DNA from: Gemmatimonadota bacterium
GTDB lineage: Bacteria; Gemmatimonadota; Gemmatimonadetes; Gemmatimonadales; Gemmatimonadaceae
Direction: 5' to 3'
NCBI GenBank assembly: GCA_003134685.1
Contig: PLCA01000006.1
Span: 32,409-96,408, forward strand
Length of the DNA: 64,000 nt
Under the pieces are notes generated by a model that was not told where the DNA came from, searched no databases, and saw only the letters and a list, made by a program, of their open reading frames with translations. Each line of letters starts with the position of its first letter. The first letter of the stretch is position 1. Below are positions 8,438-16,876 of this stretch, one piece after another. Position numbers and translations under genes: made by a program.

Positions 8438-10792
8438 ATGAAAGGACTACTCCTCATGGGCGCCGCTGCAAGCGCGCTCATCGTCGCTTGCGCATCGCCG
8501 TCAACGACCCCGTCGACAATTCCTTCGACCGAGATCCCGCGGCCCAGTCCGCAGCCCGTTCTTCCTCCGTTTCAGATGGACACGAGCCGGTCCGTGGATC
8601 GTGTTCCACCCTTTCAGGAGACGCCTCTGATCGTCTGGGGCCCGCCGCCTGATGGGGTCACGCATCCGGAGCGAGTGCGGAAGTACGATCTTCAGCATCA
8701 AGTGACGATCGTCCGCTTCGACTGGCCGCGTCAGGCAGTGGTTGGAACGACAACGCTGACAATCGCCGGACTCCGGGGCGCCGCGCCACTCTCGAATGTC
8801 GTCATCGACGCCGGCGACATGACGTTCAAATCCGTCGCCACTGGCACCACAGCGCTGAAATACGATTACGATGGACGCGCGCTCACGGTGCACCTCGCGA
8901 CGCGCCTGGCCTCGGGGCAAACGACAGCCATTACCATCGAATACGATGGCGCCAATCGCTCCAAGGGCGCCTACTTCAGACCCGCCAAGCACATCGTCTG
9001 GACTCAAGGTGAGACCGAGGACAATCACTACTGGGTTCCCACCTACGATTTCCCAAACGACAAGACGACCTGGGAGTTCTACATCTGGACCGCCAAGGGC
9101 GAGCGCGCTCTCTCCAACGGCCGTCTCGCCGGATCGCGCGCGGTGGGCGACAGCATCGAATGGCACTGGGTCCTCGATAAGCCCGCGTCGACGTACCTGA
9201 TGACGACGGTCGTCGGCAACTACACGGTGCTCCAGGACAAGGCCTGGCACAACGTGCCGATCGGCTACTGGACGTACCCCGATTCGGTCGACGCCGCCTG
9301 GCGCGGATTCGCCAAGACTCCTCAGGCCGTCGATCTGTTCTCCCGCAAGACCGGCGTTCCGTATCCGTGGTCCAAGTACGACCAGATCGTCATTCCTGAA
9401 TTCCAGTACGGCGGAATGGAGAATGTCACCGCGACATCGCAGAACGACGCCGAGATTCTCCACCCCGCATGGTCGGAGCCGCAGGCCAACTCCGCCGGTC
9501 TCATGGCCCACGAGCTCGGGCACCAATGGTACGGAGATCTCCTGACAACAAGCGACTGGGGAGATGTCTGGCTCAACGAGGGATTCGCAACGTTCATGGA
9601 GCAGGTCTTTCGCGAGGAGGATCTCGGCGTCGACGAAGGCGCGCTCGACCGCCTCGGCGCCCAAGAGCAGACGATCGATGCGGACCGCCGTACCAGACGG
9701 CCGATTGTATGGAGCAAGTGGGTCAACGATCCCATCGAAGTGTTCTTCAGCGGTCACATCTATCCGAAGGGCGCGACCATTCTTCAGATGCTTCGCCACC
9801 AGCTCGGCGACGATCTGTTCTGGAAAGCGATGAACCATTACACCACGGCGCACGCCTACGGCAACGTCGTCACCGACGATCTGCGCAAGGCGTTCGAGGA
9901 AACGACCGGCAAGGATTACAAGGCGTTTTTCGACCAATGGGTGTACGGCGCCGGCTTTCCGGTGTTTCAGGTCTCGTCACTGTATGACCGCGCCGCCCGC
10001 CGGCTGGTGATCAGCGCGAAAGAGATACAGCCTCGCGACAGCCTCACCGGATTCTTCGATGTCGACGCTGATGTGGAGGTCCGTACCGACAGCGGCGTCG
10101 TCCGCTTCGTGGTGCCGGTTCGGAATGGAACTGGAGAAGCCGGGACGAATCTCAAGGCTCCACCCCGCTCGATTCGCTGGGACAAGGGAAACTGGATTCT
10201 CGATCTCACCGATTTCCCGCGTTCCACCGCGATGCTGCGCTACCAGCTCGTGTACGACGACGACGTGCTCGGCAGAATCGAAGCGGTCGATGTGCTGGCG
10301 CAGCGGCCAGGTGACCAGGCGGCGCTCAACGCTCTGATCGGCTCGACGCGCAACGATAAATTCTGGGCTGTGCGTGCTCGCGCGGTAGATGCGATCGGTG
10401 TCTGGGGAAGCGATCCGACCCGGGCCACGGTCGCGCCGATGCGGAGCGTCACCAATGCTCTCATGGCCGCGACTCGCGATCCGGATAGTCGCGTGCGCCA
10501 GGAAGCCGTGACCGCGATTGGTCGGCTGACGCTGAGCGGAACTACCGCCAGAGACGTGAACATCCGCCTACGTGAAATCGCGCGCACGGATCCGAGTCTC
10601 TTCGTCCGCGGTGCGGCCCTCGCGTCGGACATCCTCCTCGAGAAGAATGCGGCGCTTCCGCTCGCCAAGCAGATGATGGCGTCGGAGGTCTGGCAGAACG
10701 TGATCCGTACGCCGGCAATCAATGCGCTGAAAGCCGTCGGGACGCCGGAAGCGCTTCAACTAGTCCAGCAGTACGCACCGACGGCTCAATAG
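8438..10792 (+). CDS. M1 family metallopeptidase, lipoprotein, with C-terminal HEAT-like repeats
   Basis: 784-aa zinc aminopeptidase. The zinc site HELGH (358-362) plus Glu381 in WLNEGFA gives HExxH-X18-E, and the M1 exopeptidase signature GGMEN precedes it. The ATG at 8438 starts a lipoprotein signal (hydrophobic stretch ending VACAS); upstream ATGs at 8372 and 8375 would add a 22-residue non-hydrophobic lead. After the catalytic domain the last 150 residues contain alanine-rich helical repeats (VRQEAVTAIGRL), as in M1 enzymes with HEAT modules. It is probably anchored in the periplasm or outer membrane for peptide utilisation. The stop lies 24 bp before the selenoprotein start. Confidence 0.93.
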   Translation: MKGLLLMGAAASALIVACASPSTTPSTIPSTEIPRPSPQPVLPPFQMDTSRSVDRVPPFQETPLIVWGPPPDGVTHPERVRKYDLQHQVTIVRFDWPRQAVVGTTTLTIAGLRGAAPLSNVVIDAGDMTFKSVATGTTALKYDYDGRALTVHLATRLASGQTTAITIEYDGANRSKGAYFRPAKHIVWTQGETEDNHYWVPTYDFPNDKTTWEFYIWTAKGERALSNGRLAGSRAVGDSIEWHWVLDKPASTYLMTTVVGNYTVLQDKAWHNVPIGYWTYPDSVDAAWRGFAKTPQAVDLFSRKTGVPYPWSKYDQIVIPEFQYGGMENVTATSQNDAEILHPAWSEPQANSAGLMAHELGHQWYGDLLTTSDWGDVWLNEGFATFMEQVFREEDLGVDEGALDRLGAQEQTIDADRRTRRPIVWSKWVNDPIEVFFSGHIYPKGATILQMLRHQLGDDLFWKAMNHYTTAHAYGNVVTDDLRKAFEETTGKDYKAFFDQWVYGAGFPVFQVSSLYDRAARRLVISAKEIQPRDSLTGFFDVDADVEVRTDSGVVRFVVPVRNGTGEAGTNLKAPPRSIRWDKGNWILDLTDFPRSTAMLRYQLVYDDDVLGRIEAVDVLAQRPGDQAALNALIGSTRNDKFWAVRARAVDAIGVWGSDPTRATVAPMRSVTNALMAATRDPDSRVRQEAVTAIGRLTLSGTTARDVNIRLREIARTDPSLFVRGAALASDILLEKNAALPLAKQMMASEVWQNVIRTPAINALKAVGTPEALQLVQQYAPTAQ

Positions 10793-10816
10793 AGCTCAAC
10801 GTCCACCACGGGCCCA

Positions 10817-11044
10817 ATGAAGATCAGCATCGAGTACTGCGTAGTTTGAAACTACCAGCCACGAGCCGCCAGTTTGGCGGCTGAGATTCGTCAGCGCTTT
10901 CCCGACGCGGAGCTGCAGATGATTCCGTCGAGGGGCGGCAGGTTCGAGATTATCGTAGATGGAATTCCAGTTTACGAGAAATCCAAGACAGGGCGGCACG
11001 CCAAGCCGGGTGAAGTCCTATCACTTATAGAAGAGAAATCGTGA
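10817..11044 (+). CDS. SelW/Rdx-family selenoprotein with in-frame UGA (Sec)
   Basis: 75-aa thioredoxin-like Rdx protein (SelT/SelW/SelH family), read from ATG 10817 to TGA 11044 through an in-frame TGA at 10847-10849. The translation MKISIEYCVVU-NYQPRAASL places Cys8 and Sec11 in the family's CxxU redox motif. After the UGA the same frame continues with the family hallmarks AEIRQRFPDAELQMIPSRGG, FEIIVDGIPVY and KTGRHAKPGE. Homology on both sides of the UGA argues for recoding, not a true stop. A perfect hairpin lies just after the UGA (10864-10882). There is no strong Shine-Dalgarno; it probably shares a transcript with the M1 peptidase and the phosphofructokinase, which starts 5 bp downstream. 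The alternative is a Cys-to-stop mutation or sequencing error. Confidence 0.85.
10864..10882 (+). promoter_or_regulatory. bSECIS-like hairpin (selenocysteine insertion element)
   Basis: AGCCGCCA-GTT-TGGCGGCT is an 8-bp perfect stem with a GTT apical loop (or 7 bp with AGTTT). The loop G is 23 nt after the UGA, within the usual 16-37 nt spacing of bacterial SECIS elements, which need an apical G for SelB binding. The stem lies inside the coding frame and encodes AASLAA, so it is compatible with translation. Confidence 0.75.
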
Positions 11045-11048
11045 AATC

Positions 11049-12128
11049 ATGAGGATCGCGTTGTCCACCGGTGGAGGTGACGCTCCCGGGCTCAACGCGG
11101 TAATTCGCGCCGCCGTGCTTTCGGCGGTGAACCGCGGCTGGGAAGTGCTCGGCATCAAGAAGGGCTACGCCGGGCTGCTCGGCGAAGAAGAAGTCATTCC
11201 GATGACTGCCGCGACCGTGCGGGGCATTGCGCACCTGGGTGGGACGATCCTCCGCACCACCAATCGCGGGAATCCATTCAGCTATCCGATCGCGCAACCC
11301 GATGGGACGTTCGTCGACAAGGACCGGTCCGGAGAGCTGATCGAAAACTCGCGGAAGCTGGGCATCGACGCCGTAATTTCCATCGGCGGGGATGGATCGA
11401 TGAGCATCGCCCACCAGCTTTGCCAGCTTGGAATGAAGATTGTCTGCGTTCCCAAGACCATCGACAACGATGTGGCTGGTACGATCACGACTTTCGGATT
11501 CGACACCGCGGTCAACACGGCTCTGGAAGCGATCGACAAGCTGCACACCACGGCCGAGAGCCACGACCGCGTCATCGTTCTCGAGGTGATGGGCCGCAAC
11601 GCTGGATTCATCGCGCTGCATGCCGGGCTCGCCGGTACGGCCGACGTGATTCTCATCCCCGAAATCCCCTATGACATCGAAAAAGTTTGCGAGAAGATCG
11701 CAGCGCGCGACCGCTCGGGCAGGCACTTCTCGATCGTCGTGATCGCGGAAGGAGCGTTCCCCAAGGGTGAAGCTCCTGCGATCCGTGGCAAGTCCATGCC
11801 GGGTCAGGCGGTCAGGATCGGCGGCGTCGCCGAGCGGCTCGCCGACGAGATCGAGACGCGCACCAAGAAAGAAACGCGCTCCCTGATTCTTGGACATCTT
11901 CAGCGCGGCGGCCAGCCGACCGGCTACGACCGATTGCTGGCGGTGAGGTTTGGCGGCGCGGCGGTGCGCGCGGTCGCCGACGAGAAATGGGACCACATGA
12001 TCGCGCTTCAGTCGCCGCACATCGTTTCCATTCCGCTCGCCGACGTGCTCAAAGTGCCGAAGCGCGTCGAGATTGATCACGACACGGTCTTGACGGCACG
12101 CGCAACCGGCATTTCTTTCGGGGATTAG
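11049..12128 (+). CDS. pfkA: 6-phosphofructokinase (ATP-type, group III)
   Basis: 359 aa; phosphorylates fructose-6-phosphate to fructose-1,6-bisphosphate in glycolysis. N-terminal STGGGDAPGLNAVIR is the nucleotide-binding start. GGDGS (113-117) has Gly at the position that is Asp in PPi-dependent enzymes, predicting ATP as donor, while PKTIDND (135-141) has Lys where E. coli PfkA has Gly. This Gly/Lys combination marks the mixed-substrate (group III) clade; allostery therefore cannot be assumed to match PfkA of E. coli. VMGRNAGF and QRGGQPT complete the family motifs. It lies 5 bp after the selenoprotein stop. Confidence 0.92.
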   Translation: MRIALSTGGGDAPGLNAVIRAAVLSAVNRGWEVLGIKKGYAGLLGEEEVIPMTAATVRGIAHLGGTILRTTNRGNPFSYPIAQPDGTFVDKDRSGELIENSRKLGIDAVISIGGDGSMSIAHQLCQLGMKIVCVPKTIDNDVAGTITTFGFDTAVNTALEAIDKLHTTAESHDRVIVLEVMGRNAGFIALHAGLAGTADVILIPEIPYDIEKVCEKIAARDRSGRHFSIVVIAEGAFPKGEAPAIRGKSMPGQAVRIGGVAERLADEIETRTKKETRSLILGHLQRGGQPTGYDRLLAVRFGGAAVRAVADEKWDHMIALQSPHIVSIPLADVLKVPKRVEIDHDTVLTARATGISFGD

Positions 12129-12332
12129 CCAGGCCGGGAGAGGGGTTTATTGCTCCCAATAAAAGGGTGGTTTTTATGGCCGACCAAATGTGTATGAATC
12201 TCTCGCTGTCTCGTCCCTTTGAGAGGACACCGGGGGCTTCAATCGAGTCGGCCTGGTGCAGGTAACTGCATGTCCCATAATGACTTACCACAATTCACAG
12301 GGTATGGCACCGCACGTGCACCCCTATACGGC
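12129..12332 (+). promoter_or_regulatory. Structured leader with competing inverted repeats
   Basis: This 204-bp non-coding stretch precedes the exported protein pair. TTTATTG-CTCC-CAATAAA (12146-12163) is a perfect hairpin that may end the pfkA transcript. CCAGGCC (12129-12135) can pair with GGCCTGG (12250-12256), whereas GGCCGAC (12178-12184) can pair with GTCGGCC (12247-12253). The two 3' partners overlap, so the pairings exclude each other, as in attenuators. No known riboswitch class is recognised. Confidence 0.4.
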
Positions 12333-12734
12333 ATGATTCACCGTTTCGGCACCAACTCACTCGGGTCTTTTTTGCGGTTCGCGATGCCCGCTATCCTGGG
12401 ACTTATTGTCTCGGCGAGCGCGGCAGAAGCGCAACGACCGGTTCCGGCAAAGCCTCAGGCGCCTGCGGTCCAGCAATCGCAGCTGCGTGAGCAGATAGTG
12501 CCGCCCGGGTTCTTTCCGCCGACCGGGATGTGCCGCATTTGGATCAACGATGTACCGGCAGCGCGTCAGCCGGCGCCAACTGATTGCGCGTCGGCAGTGA
12601 GAAATCGTCCGGCCAATGGCAGGGTTCTCTTCGGAGATGACGCGCCGAAGACGAAAAAAGGAAAAAACGACAAGAGCAAGTCTAGTCCCGCCGACGAGCT
12701 CGTCGATCTAATTACTCGGAGGATATCAAAATGA
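12333..12734 (+). CDS. Exported protein of unknown function
   Basis: 133 aa from ATG 12333. A hydrophobic helix (PAILGLIVSASAAEAQ) with cleavage near AEAQ indicates export; ATG 12270 has a better ribosome-binding site (AGG, 7 nt) but would give a very long pre-signal segment. The mature protein is Pro/Gln-rich, with PPGFFPPTGMCRIWINDVP and DCASA containing two Cys that could form a disulfide, and a Lys-rich end. The PPxGMCRxW pattern recurs in exported proteins of Gemmatimonadota-like genomes, but no function is known. Its stop overlaps the next start (ATGA at 12731), so the two are translationally coupled. Confidence 0.65.
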   Translation: MIHRFGTNSLGSFLRFAMPAILGLIVSASAAEAQRPVPAKPQAPAVQQSQLREQIVPPGFFPPTGMCRIWINDVPAARQPAPTDCASAVRNRPANGRVLFGDDAPKTKKGKNDKSKSSPADELVDLITRRISK

Positions 12735-13396
12735 AGGTATTCGTAATCACACTGGCACTCGCGGGCCTCGCTTCTACAGCGACACTCGATGCTCAGATCC
12801 TGGGCAGCCGGCCCTCACCAACCAGCAGCGGCTCAGTAAACGCCGATGGATCGTGGCGCATGGTCGGTCGCGATGGTAGCGGCAACACGATTTATGAGCG
12901 CCGCACCCAGGACCGTAACGGCAACATCGTAGTTCAGCGTGCGCGCCGCGATTCGCGTGGCAACATGTCGATCATCAGCACGAACACGATCGGCAATATC
13001 AACAACAGCAACAACACCAACAATCGCAATACCAATTGCAGTTACAACCAGAGCACCAACACCGTCGGCGACATCATTTTCGGTCGTAGCGGCAACAACG
13101 TGAACTGCAACGACAACGGTAATCGCGTCGACGGCGGCTGGTATCAGGTCGGCCAGGGTGGCAACAACAACTCGATCTACGAGCGCCGCACCCGCGATGC
13201 GAACGGCAACCTGGTGATCCAGCGCGCCCGTCGCAACCGGAACGGCTCGTTCACGATCCTGAATTCCCGCGGCGCCAACCAGAACGACAAGCAGTGGCAG
13301 AAGGCGCAGGACAAGCAGCAGAAGGAAGACAGACAGCAACAGAAGCGAGACGATAAGAACTACAAGCAGAATAACAACGACAACCGCAATCACTAA
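12731..13396 (+). CDS. Asn/Gln-rich exported protein with duplicated domain
   Basis: 221 aa with a signal peptide (KVFVITLALAGLASTATLDAQ). The mature part holds two copies of an approximately 40-residue unit: GSWRMVGRDGSGNTIYERRT...VVQRARRDSRGN and GGWYQVGQGGNNNSIYERRT...VIQRARRNRNGS. An Asn/Ser/Thr-rich linker with two Cys separates them, and the C-terminus is Gln/Lys/Asp/Asn-rich. The repeated IYERRTxDxNGNxVxQRARR is the clearest motif. Low-complexity Asn content suggests a surface or matrix protein; an amyloid-like role is possible but unproven. It has an excellent GGAGG ribosome-binding site and is coupled to the preceding exported protein. A strong terminator follows. Confidence 0.75.
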   Translation: MKVFVITLALAGLASTATLDAQILGSRPSPTSSGSVNADGSWRMVGRDGSGNTIYERRTQDRNGNIVVQRARRDSRGNMSIISTNTIGNINNSNNTNNRNTNCSYNQSTNTVGDIIFGRSGNNVNCNDNGNRVDGGWYQVGQGGNNNSIYERRTRDANGNLVIQRARRNRNGSFTILNSRGANQNDKQWQKAQDKQQKEDRQQQKRDDKNYKQNNNDNRNH

Positions 13397-13413
13397 GCCT
13401 CTTGGTCATAGCG

Positions 13414-13449
13414 ACGGCCCCGTAAGACTTCGGTCTTCCGGGGCCGTTT
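13414..13449 (+). terminator. Intrinsic terminator
   Basis: ACGGCCCCG and CGGGGCCGT flank an inner stem AAGAC-TTCG-GTCTT with a UUCG tetraloop. Three T follow. It ends the exported-protein operon. Confidence 0.85.
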
Positions 13450-13484
13450 CGCATCCGGTGCGATGTGTGCAACTTCCACGGTGA

Positions 13485-16250
13485 ATGCAGCGCACCGTCA
13501 CCGACAGATACCTCCCTCCGGACCGCGAGGCGTACGTAGCGGCTGAGCCGCCAACAGGTCGCCTCATCGTCATCGCGCCCACGCGTGCTGCCTGCGAGAC
13601 AATCGAGCTCGCGCTCGGCCTGCGGATCCCGACGATCCTCGAGAAGCAGCACGGCGAGGAAATTCGTCAGCTGGCGGCAGCGGGGAAGGGATTCGGGATC
13701 GTGGCCGGCACGGGCACCGGCAAAACACTCTCGATCCGCCCGATCGCCGAGACGATCCTCGGCACCGACGTTCTGAAAACCGGAGTGGTGAATCGCGAGC
13801 GCGAAGCGACGCCCGAGACGCCGACCTGGAACGTGATCGTGGTCACGACGGGGATCGCGCGACGATGGTTCCAGGACGGAGACATACTTCCCACCGATAG
13901 CCTGGTCGTCGACGAGATTCATCAGACGTCGGCGGAGCTGGAGCTGTGTCTGGCTCTCGGTAAGAGAGTAGGGTGCCGGTTCATCTGGCTGTCCGCGACC
14001 GTGGATCCAACGTTCTACGCGCGTTACCTCAATGCCGCGGCGGTGCTTGAGACGTCGGCGTTCGATCCATCGAAAGCGGCTGACGTGAAGATCGTGCGGA
14101 AGGATCCCCGGACATTTCTCGACGACCGGTTTCTACAGCAGATCGTAAAGGAGCGCCGCGGAGTAGGGATGTTTCTCCCGACTCGAGCCGGAGTCGAAGA
14201 GGCGGCGGAAACGGTGGGAGCACGTTTTCCCCGGATCAACAGCGCGTTCTATCATGGTGGCGAACCAATCAGAGTGATTCGCCCATTTCTCGAAGGCGAA
14301 GAGAAGAAACCGTATTTTCTGGCGATGACGGCGGCGGGTCAGAGCGCTCTCAACGTTCAGGGCCTCGACACTGTGGTCATCGACGACACTCGCTTCAGCA
14401 ACGTCATCGAGCGCGGCAAGAACGTCCTCACTCGGCTCCACCTCGGCGCCAACGAGATCCTGCAGATGGCGGGACGAGTGCACGGCCGCGTCGCCGGCGG
14501 AAGGGTCTTCATACTCTCCGATCGCGACATTCATTTCTCCTCGCTGAGGCCGACGGCCCCCGAGTTCCAGCTGGCGGGGGACTCGGAGCGCGTCGCGATG
14601 ACCTGTGCGGATCTCGGCGTCGCCGCGGACGAGCTGGAGCTCCCCGTTCCGCTCGATCGCGTCGCCTATCGCAAAGCCATATCGCTGCTCGAGCAGCGGG
14701 GCATCATCGAGAACGGACGGCTTTCGCGCTACGGAAAATCCGTCGAGGCGATGCCGGTGGATCGCCCGTGGGCAGAGCTGCTGGTGAACGCAGATGACGA
14801 TCTCGTTCCTTACCTGGCCGTGATGAGCTCGATCGAGTCATTGCACCGAATGACGCGCGAGGAACGCGATCTCTCCGGTGTGATCGTGCCGGGGAGCGAT
14901 CATCTCACCGCCTACAATCTCTACGCCGAGGCATTTGCGCATTGCGGGTACATCGGTGAGGTATACGGACTTCCCCGGCATCTCTTCGACGAGAGCATCG
15001 AGGGCTGGGCGGAGCAGCGCGGTGTGCTGGTGAAGGCGATCGAAGACGCGGCACTTGCGACCGCGAGCATCTATCGGGCCCTCGGCATGGAGCTGCCGAC
15101 GAAAATGGTGAATGCGCGCGATCACATCTATCGGAAGTTCGCTGAGCTGCTCGCGCAGTACATGCCCTTCGATCTCGTGATCAACGAGCACACGGCCGAC
15201 GGGACCGAGGCACGGGTCTCCAAGACGAGCGTGGCCGGGAGCTGGGGCGCGATTGCGGGGGACCTCCGATACTTCGCCGATCGCTCCGGCATTCCTCGCG
15301 CGGCGATCGAAGGGACGCAGATCCCGATGGAGCTGATCCATCGTTACGCGACCCGCGGCAAAGTCGAAGTAGTCTACGATCCGCGGCGAAAGCACGGTCC
15401 GCTCATGCTGAAGCGATCGCTCGACTATTTCGGCTACGAGCTCGAGAGTGAGCTGGAGACGGTGGAAGAGTTTCCACCCGATTTGGCGAAGGAAGCGCGA
15501 CACGTGCTCGCGCAAGCGCTGGCGCGCGGCGAAGCGAAGCATTTCGCGGTGAAGAAAAACCGCGAAGCGATCGAAGAGATCCGTGGAGCATACAAGCGCT
15601 CCGGCGGCGAGACGAAGCGTCTTGGTTTGCCCGAGCTCACCGCGCTGTATGAAGACCAGCTGGCTCAGGTCAGCTCCATGGATGATTTCCAATCCGCCAG
15701 GCTCGGGGTGGACAGCGAACAGTTCGTTCCTTTCGAGGTCCGGGAACGCCTCGATCGTTTGCCCAATCAGGTGACGATTCGTGACCGCGATATCGGGATC
15801 GACTACGATGTGGAGGAGCGCGATGGCGAGCGTCGCGGCGTGGCCAGACTTCGTCTCCCGGAAAAGGTCGCGCGCACGCTGACGGCGGCGGAAGTTCCCG
15901 CCCTGGATCGCCCGGTGCGATTCGTTGTGCTCCGCGGTCAGCGTGGTGCCGTGCGCGCCGACACGCTAGAGGACCTCCAGGAACGCCTCGCGCAGCCGTG
16001 GTCGCCGGACGAAGTGGAGGAGACTCAGGACGATCGCAGCATGTTGTCGCACGCCGAGAGTGAGGTACGGCGGATTGCGGGAGAGTTTCGGCAGCATCGG
16101 AGAGGTGGCGATCACCGGCATGGCGCCCGACACGGATCTCGCGCGGGACCGAGCCCCGGTCCTCGGGGACGTGGAAGCTCTCACGAAGGTGGACGTAAAC
16201 GCGGTCCAGGCAGAAGCTCGGACCCCCGGCGGCGCCGCCGGGGGCGATAG
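13485..16250 (+). CDS. DEAH-box helicase (HrpA/HrpB-like) with basic Arg/Gly tail
   Basis: 921-aa superfamily 2 RNA helicase. Walker A GTGTGKT is at 75-81, DEIH at 143-146, LSAT near 170, and motif VI appears as QMAGRVHGR near 330. It continues through a winged-helix/HA2-like region (AISLLEQRGII... YGKSVEAMPVDRPWAELL) and a long C-terminal region ending in an Arg/Gly/His-rich tail, typical of RNA-binding extensions. HrpB-type helicases are usually about 800 aa and HrpA about 1300 aa, so this is an intermediate form. The start is ATG 13485 without a clear ribosome-binding site; a little N-terminal uncertainty remains. Confidence 0.85.
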   Translation: MQRTVTDRYLPPDREAYVAAEPPTGRLIVIAPTRAACETIELALGLRIPTILEKQHGEEIRQLAAAGKGFGIVAGTGTGKTLSIRPIAETILGTDVLKTGVVNREREATPETPTWNVIVVTTGIARRWFQDGDILPTDSLVVDEIHQTSAELELCLALGKRVGCRFIWLSATVDPTFYARYLNAAAVLETSAFDPSKAADVKIVRKDPRTFLDDRFLQQIVKERRGVGMFLPTRAGVEEAAETVGARFPRINSAFYHGGEPIRVIRPFLEGEEKKPYFLAMTAAGQSALNVQGLDTVVIDDTRFSNVIERGKNVLTRLHLGANEILQMAGRVHGRVAGGRVFILSDRDIHFSSLRPTAPEFQLAGDSERVAMTCADLGVAADELELPVPLDRVAYRKAISLLEQRGIIENGRLSRYGKSVEAMPVDRPWAELLVNADDDLVPYLAVMSSIESLHRMTREERDLSGVIVPGSDHLTAYNLYAEAFAHCGYIGEVYGLPRHLFDESIEGWAEQRGVLVKAIEDAALATASIYRALGMELPTKMVNARDHIYRKFAELLAQYMPFDLVINEHTADGTEARVSKTSVAGSWGAIAGDLRYFADRSGIPRAAIEGTQIPMELIHRYATRGKVEVVYDPRRKHGPLMLKRSLDYFGYELESELETVEEFPPDLAKEARHVLAQALARGEAKHFAVKKNREAIEEIRGAYKRSGGETKRLGLPELTALYEDQLAQVSSMDDFQSARLGVDSEQFVPFEVRERLDRLPNQVTIRDRDIGIDYDVEERDGERRGVARLRLPEKVARTLTAAEVPALDRPVRFVVLRGQRGAVRADTLEDLQERLAQPWSPDEVEETQDDRSMLSHAESEVRRIAGEFRQHRRGGDHRHGARHGSRAGPSPGPRGRGSSHEGGRKRGPGRSSDPRRRRRGR

Positions 16251-16285
16251 CGGCCACGCGCACTGGCGCCGACTGCTCTCACTCG

Positions 16286-16291
16286 TATAAT
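16286..16291 (+). promoter_or_regulatory. -10 box, probable leaderless start of gmhA
   Basis: TATAAT lies 6 nt before the ATG at 16298 and there is no Shine-Dalgarno. Transcription would begin at or next to the start codon. No good -35 is visible. Confidence 0.55.
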
Positions 16292-16297
16292 CCGCGC

Positions 16298-16876
16298 ATG
16301 CCAGCACAACACTTTGCCACGCATTTCGCCGAGCATCGGAAAGTCATCGATGCATGCATCGCTTCGCTTCAGCCCGCATCGGACGCCGCCGCCGAAGCCA
16401 TCATCTCCTCCCTGGGCCGTGGCGGGAAAATTCTTGCCTTCGGGAACGGAGGCAGCGCGACCCAGGCCAATCATCTCGTCGAGGAGCTGATTGGGCGCTT
16501 CAAGGAAACGCGGAGGCCGCTGCCCGCAATCTCGCTCGTGGGCGACTCGGCCGTCATTACGTGCATCGCCAACGATTTTGGATACGGCGCCCTCTTCGAG
16601 CGTCAGGTGGAAGCGCTGGTGACCATGGGTGATGCCGTTGTCGGAATTACGACGAGCGGCCGCTCTGAGAACGTGCTGCGCGGTCTCAAAGCCGCGAAGG
16701 ACAAGGGCGCGGTAACAATCGCGCTATGCGGCAAGCAGGGGCTGACGGGTGCCGACGCCGATCATGTGGTCGCCGTGCCGAGCGAGGAGGGCGCTTTTAT
16801 CCAGGAAGTTCACCTGATGCTCCTTCACGTCTGGTGTATCGCGGTCGATGCAACGGTCAAAGCAGGCGGGCTCTAG
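16298..16876 (+). CDS. gmhA: Phosphoheptose isomerase
   Basis: 192-aa SIS-domain enzyme converting sedoheptulose-7-phosphate to D-glycero-D-manno-heptose-7-phosphate, the first step of ADP-heptose synthesis for LPS inner core. Seen: ILAFGNGGSATQANHL (phosphate-binding Ser/Gly loop), ITTSGRSENVLRGL, and the C-terminal EEGAFIQEVHLMLLHVWC carrying the Glu/His residues used for zinc binding and catalysis. Length matches GmhA. Its presence supports a Gram-negative envelope with heptose. Its end overlaps the convergent LD-carboxypeptidase stop by 4 bp. Confidence 0.92.
   Translation: MPAQHFATHFAEHRKVIDACIASLQPASDAAAEAIISSLGRGGKILAFGNGGSATQANHLVEELIGRFKETRRPLPAISLVGDSAVITCIANDFGYGALFERQVEALVTMGDAVVGITTSGRSENVLRGLKAAKDKGAVTIALCGKQGLTGADADHVVAVPSEEGAFIQEVHLMLLHVWCIAVDATVKAGGL

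Noticed and set aside
13485..16250. Restriction-type or defence helicase
   Set aside because: The DEIH box and HA2-like region match housekeeping HrpA/HrpB RNA helicases and no nuclease or methylase is adjacent.
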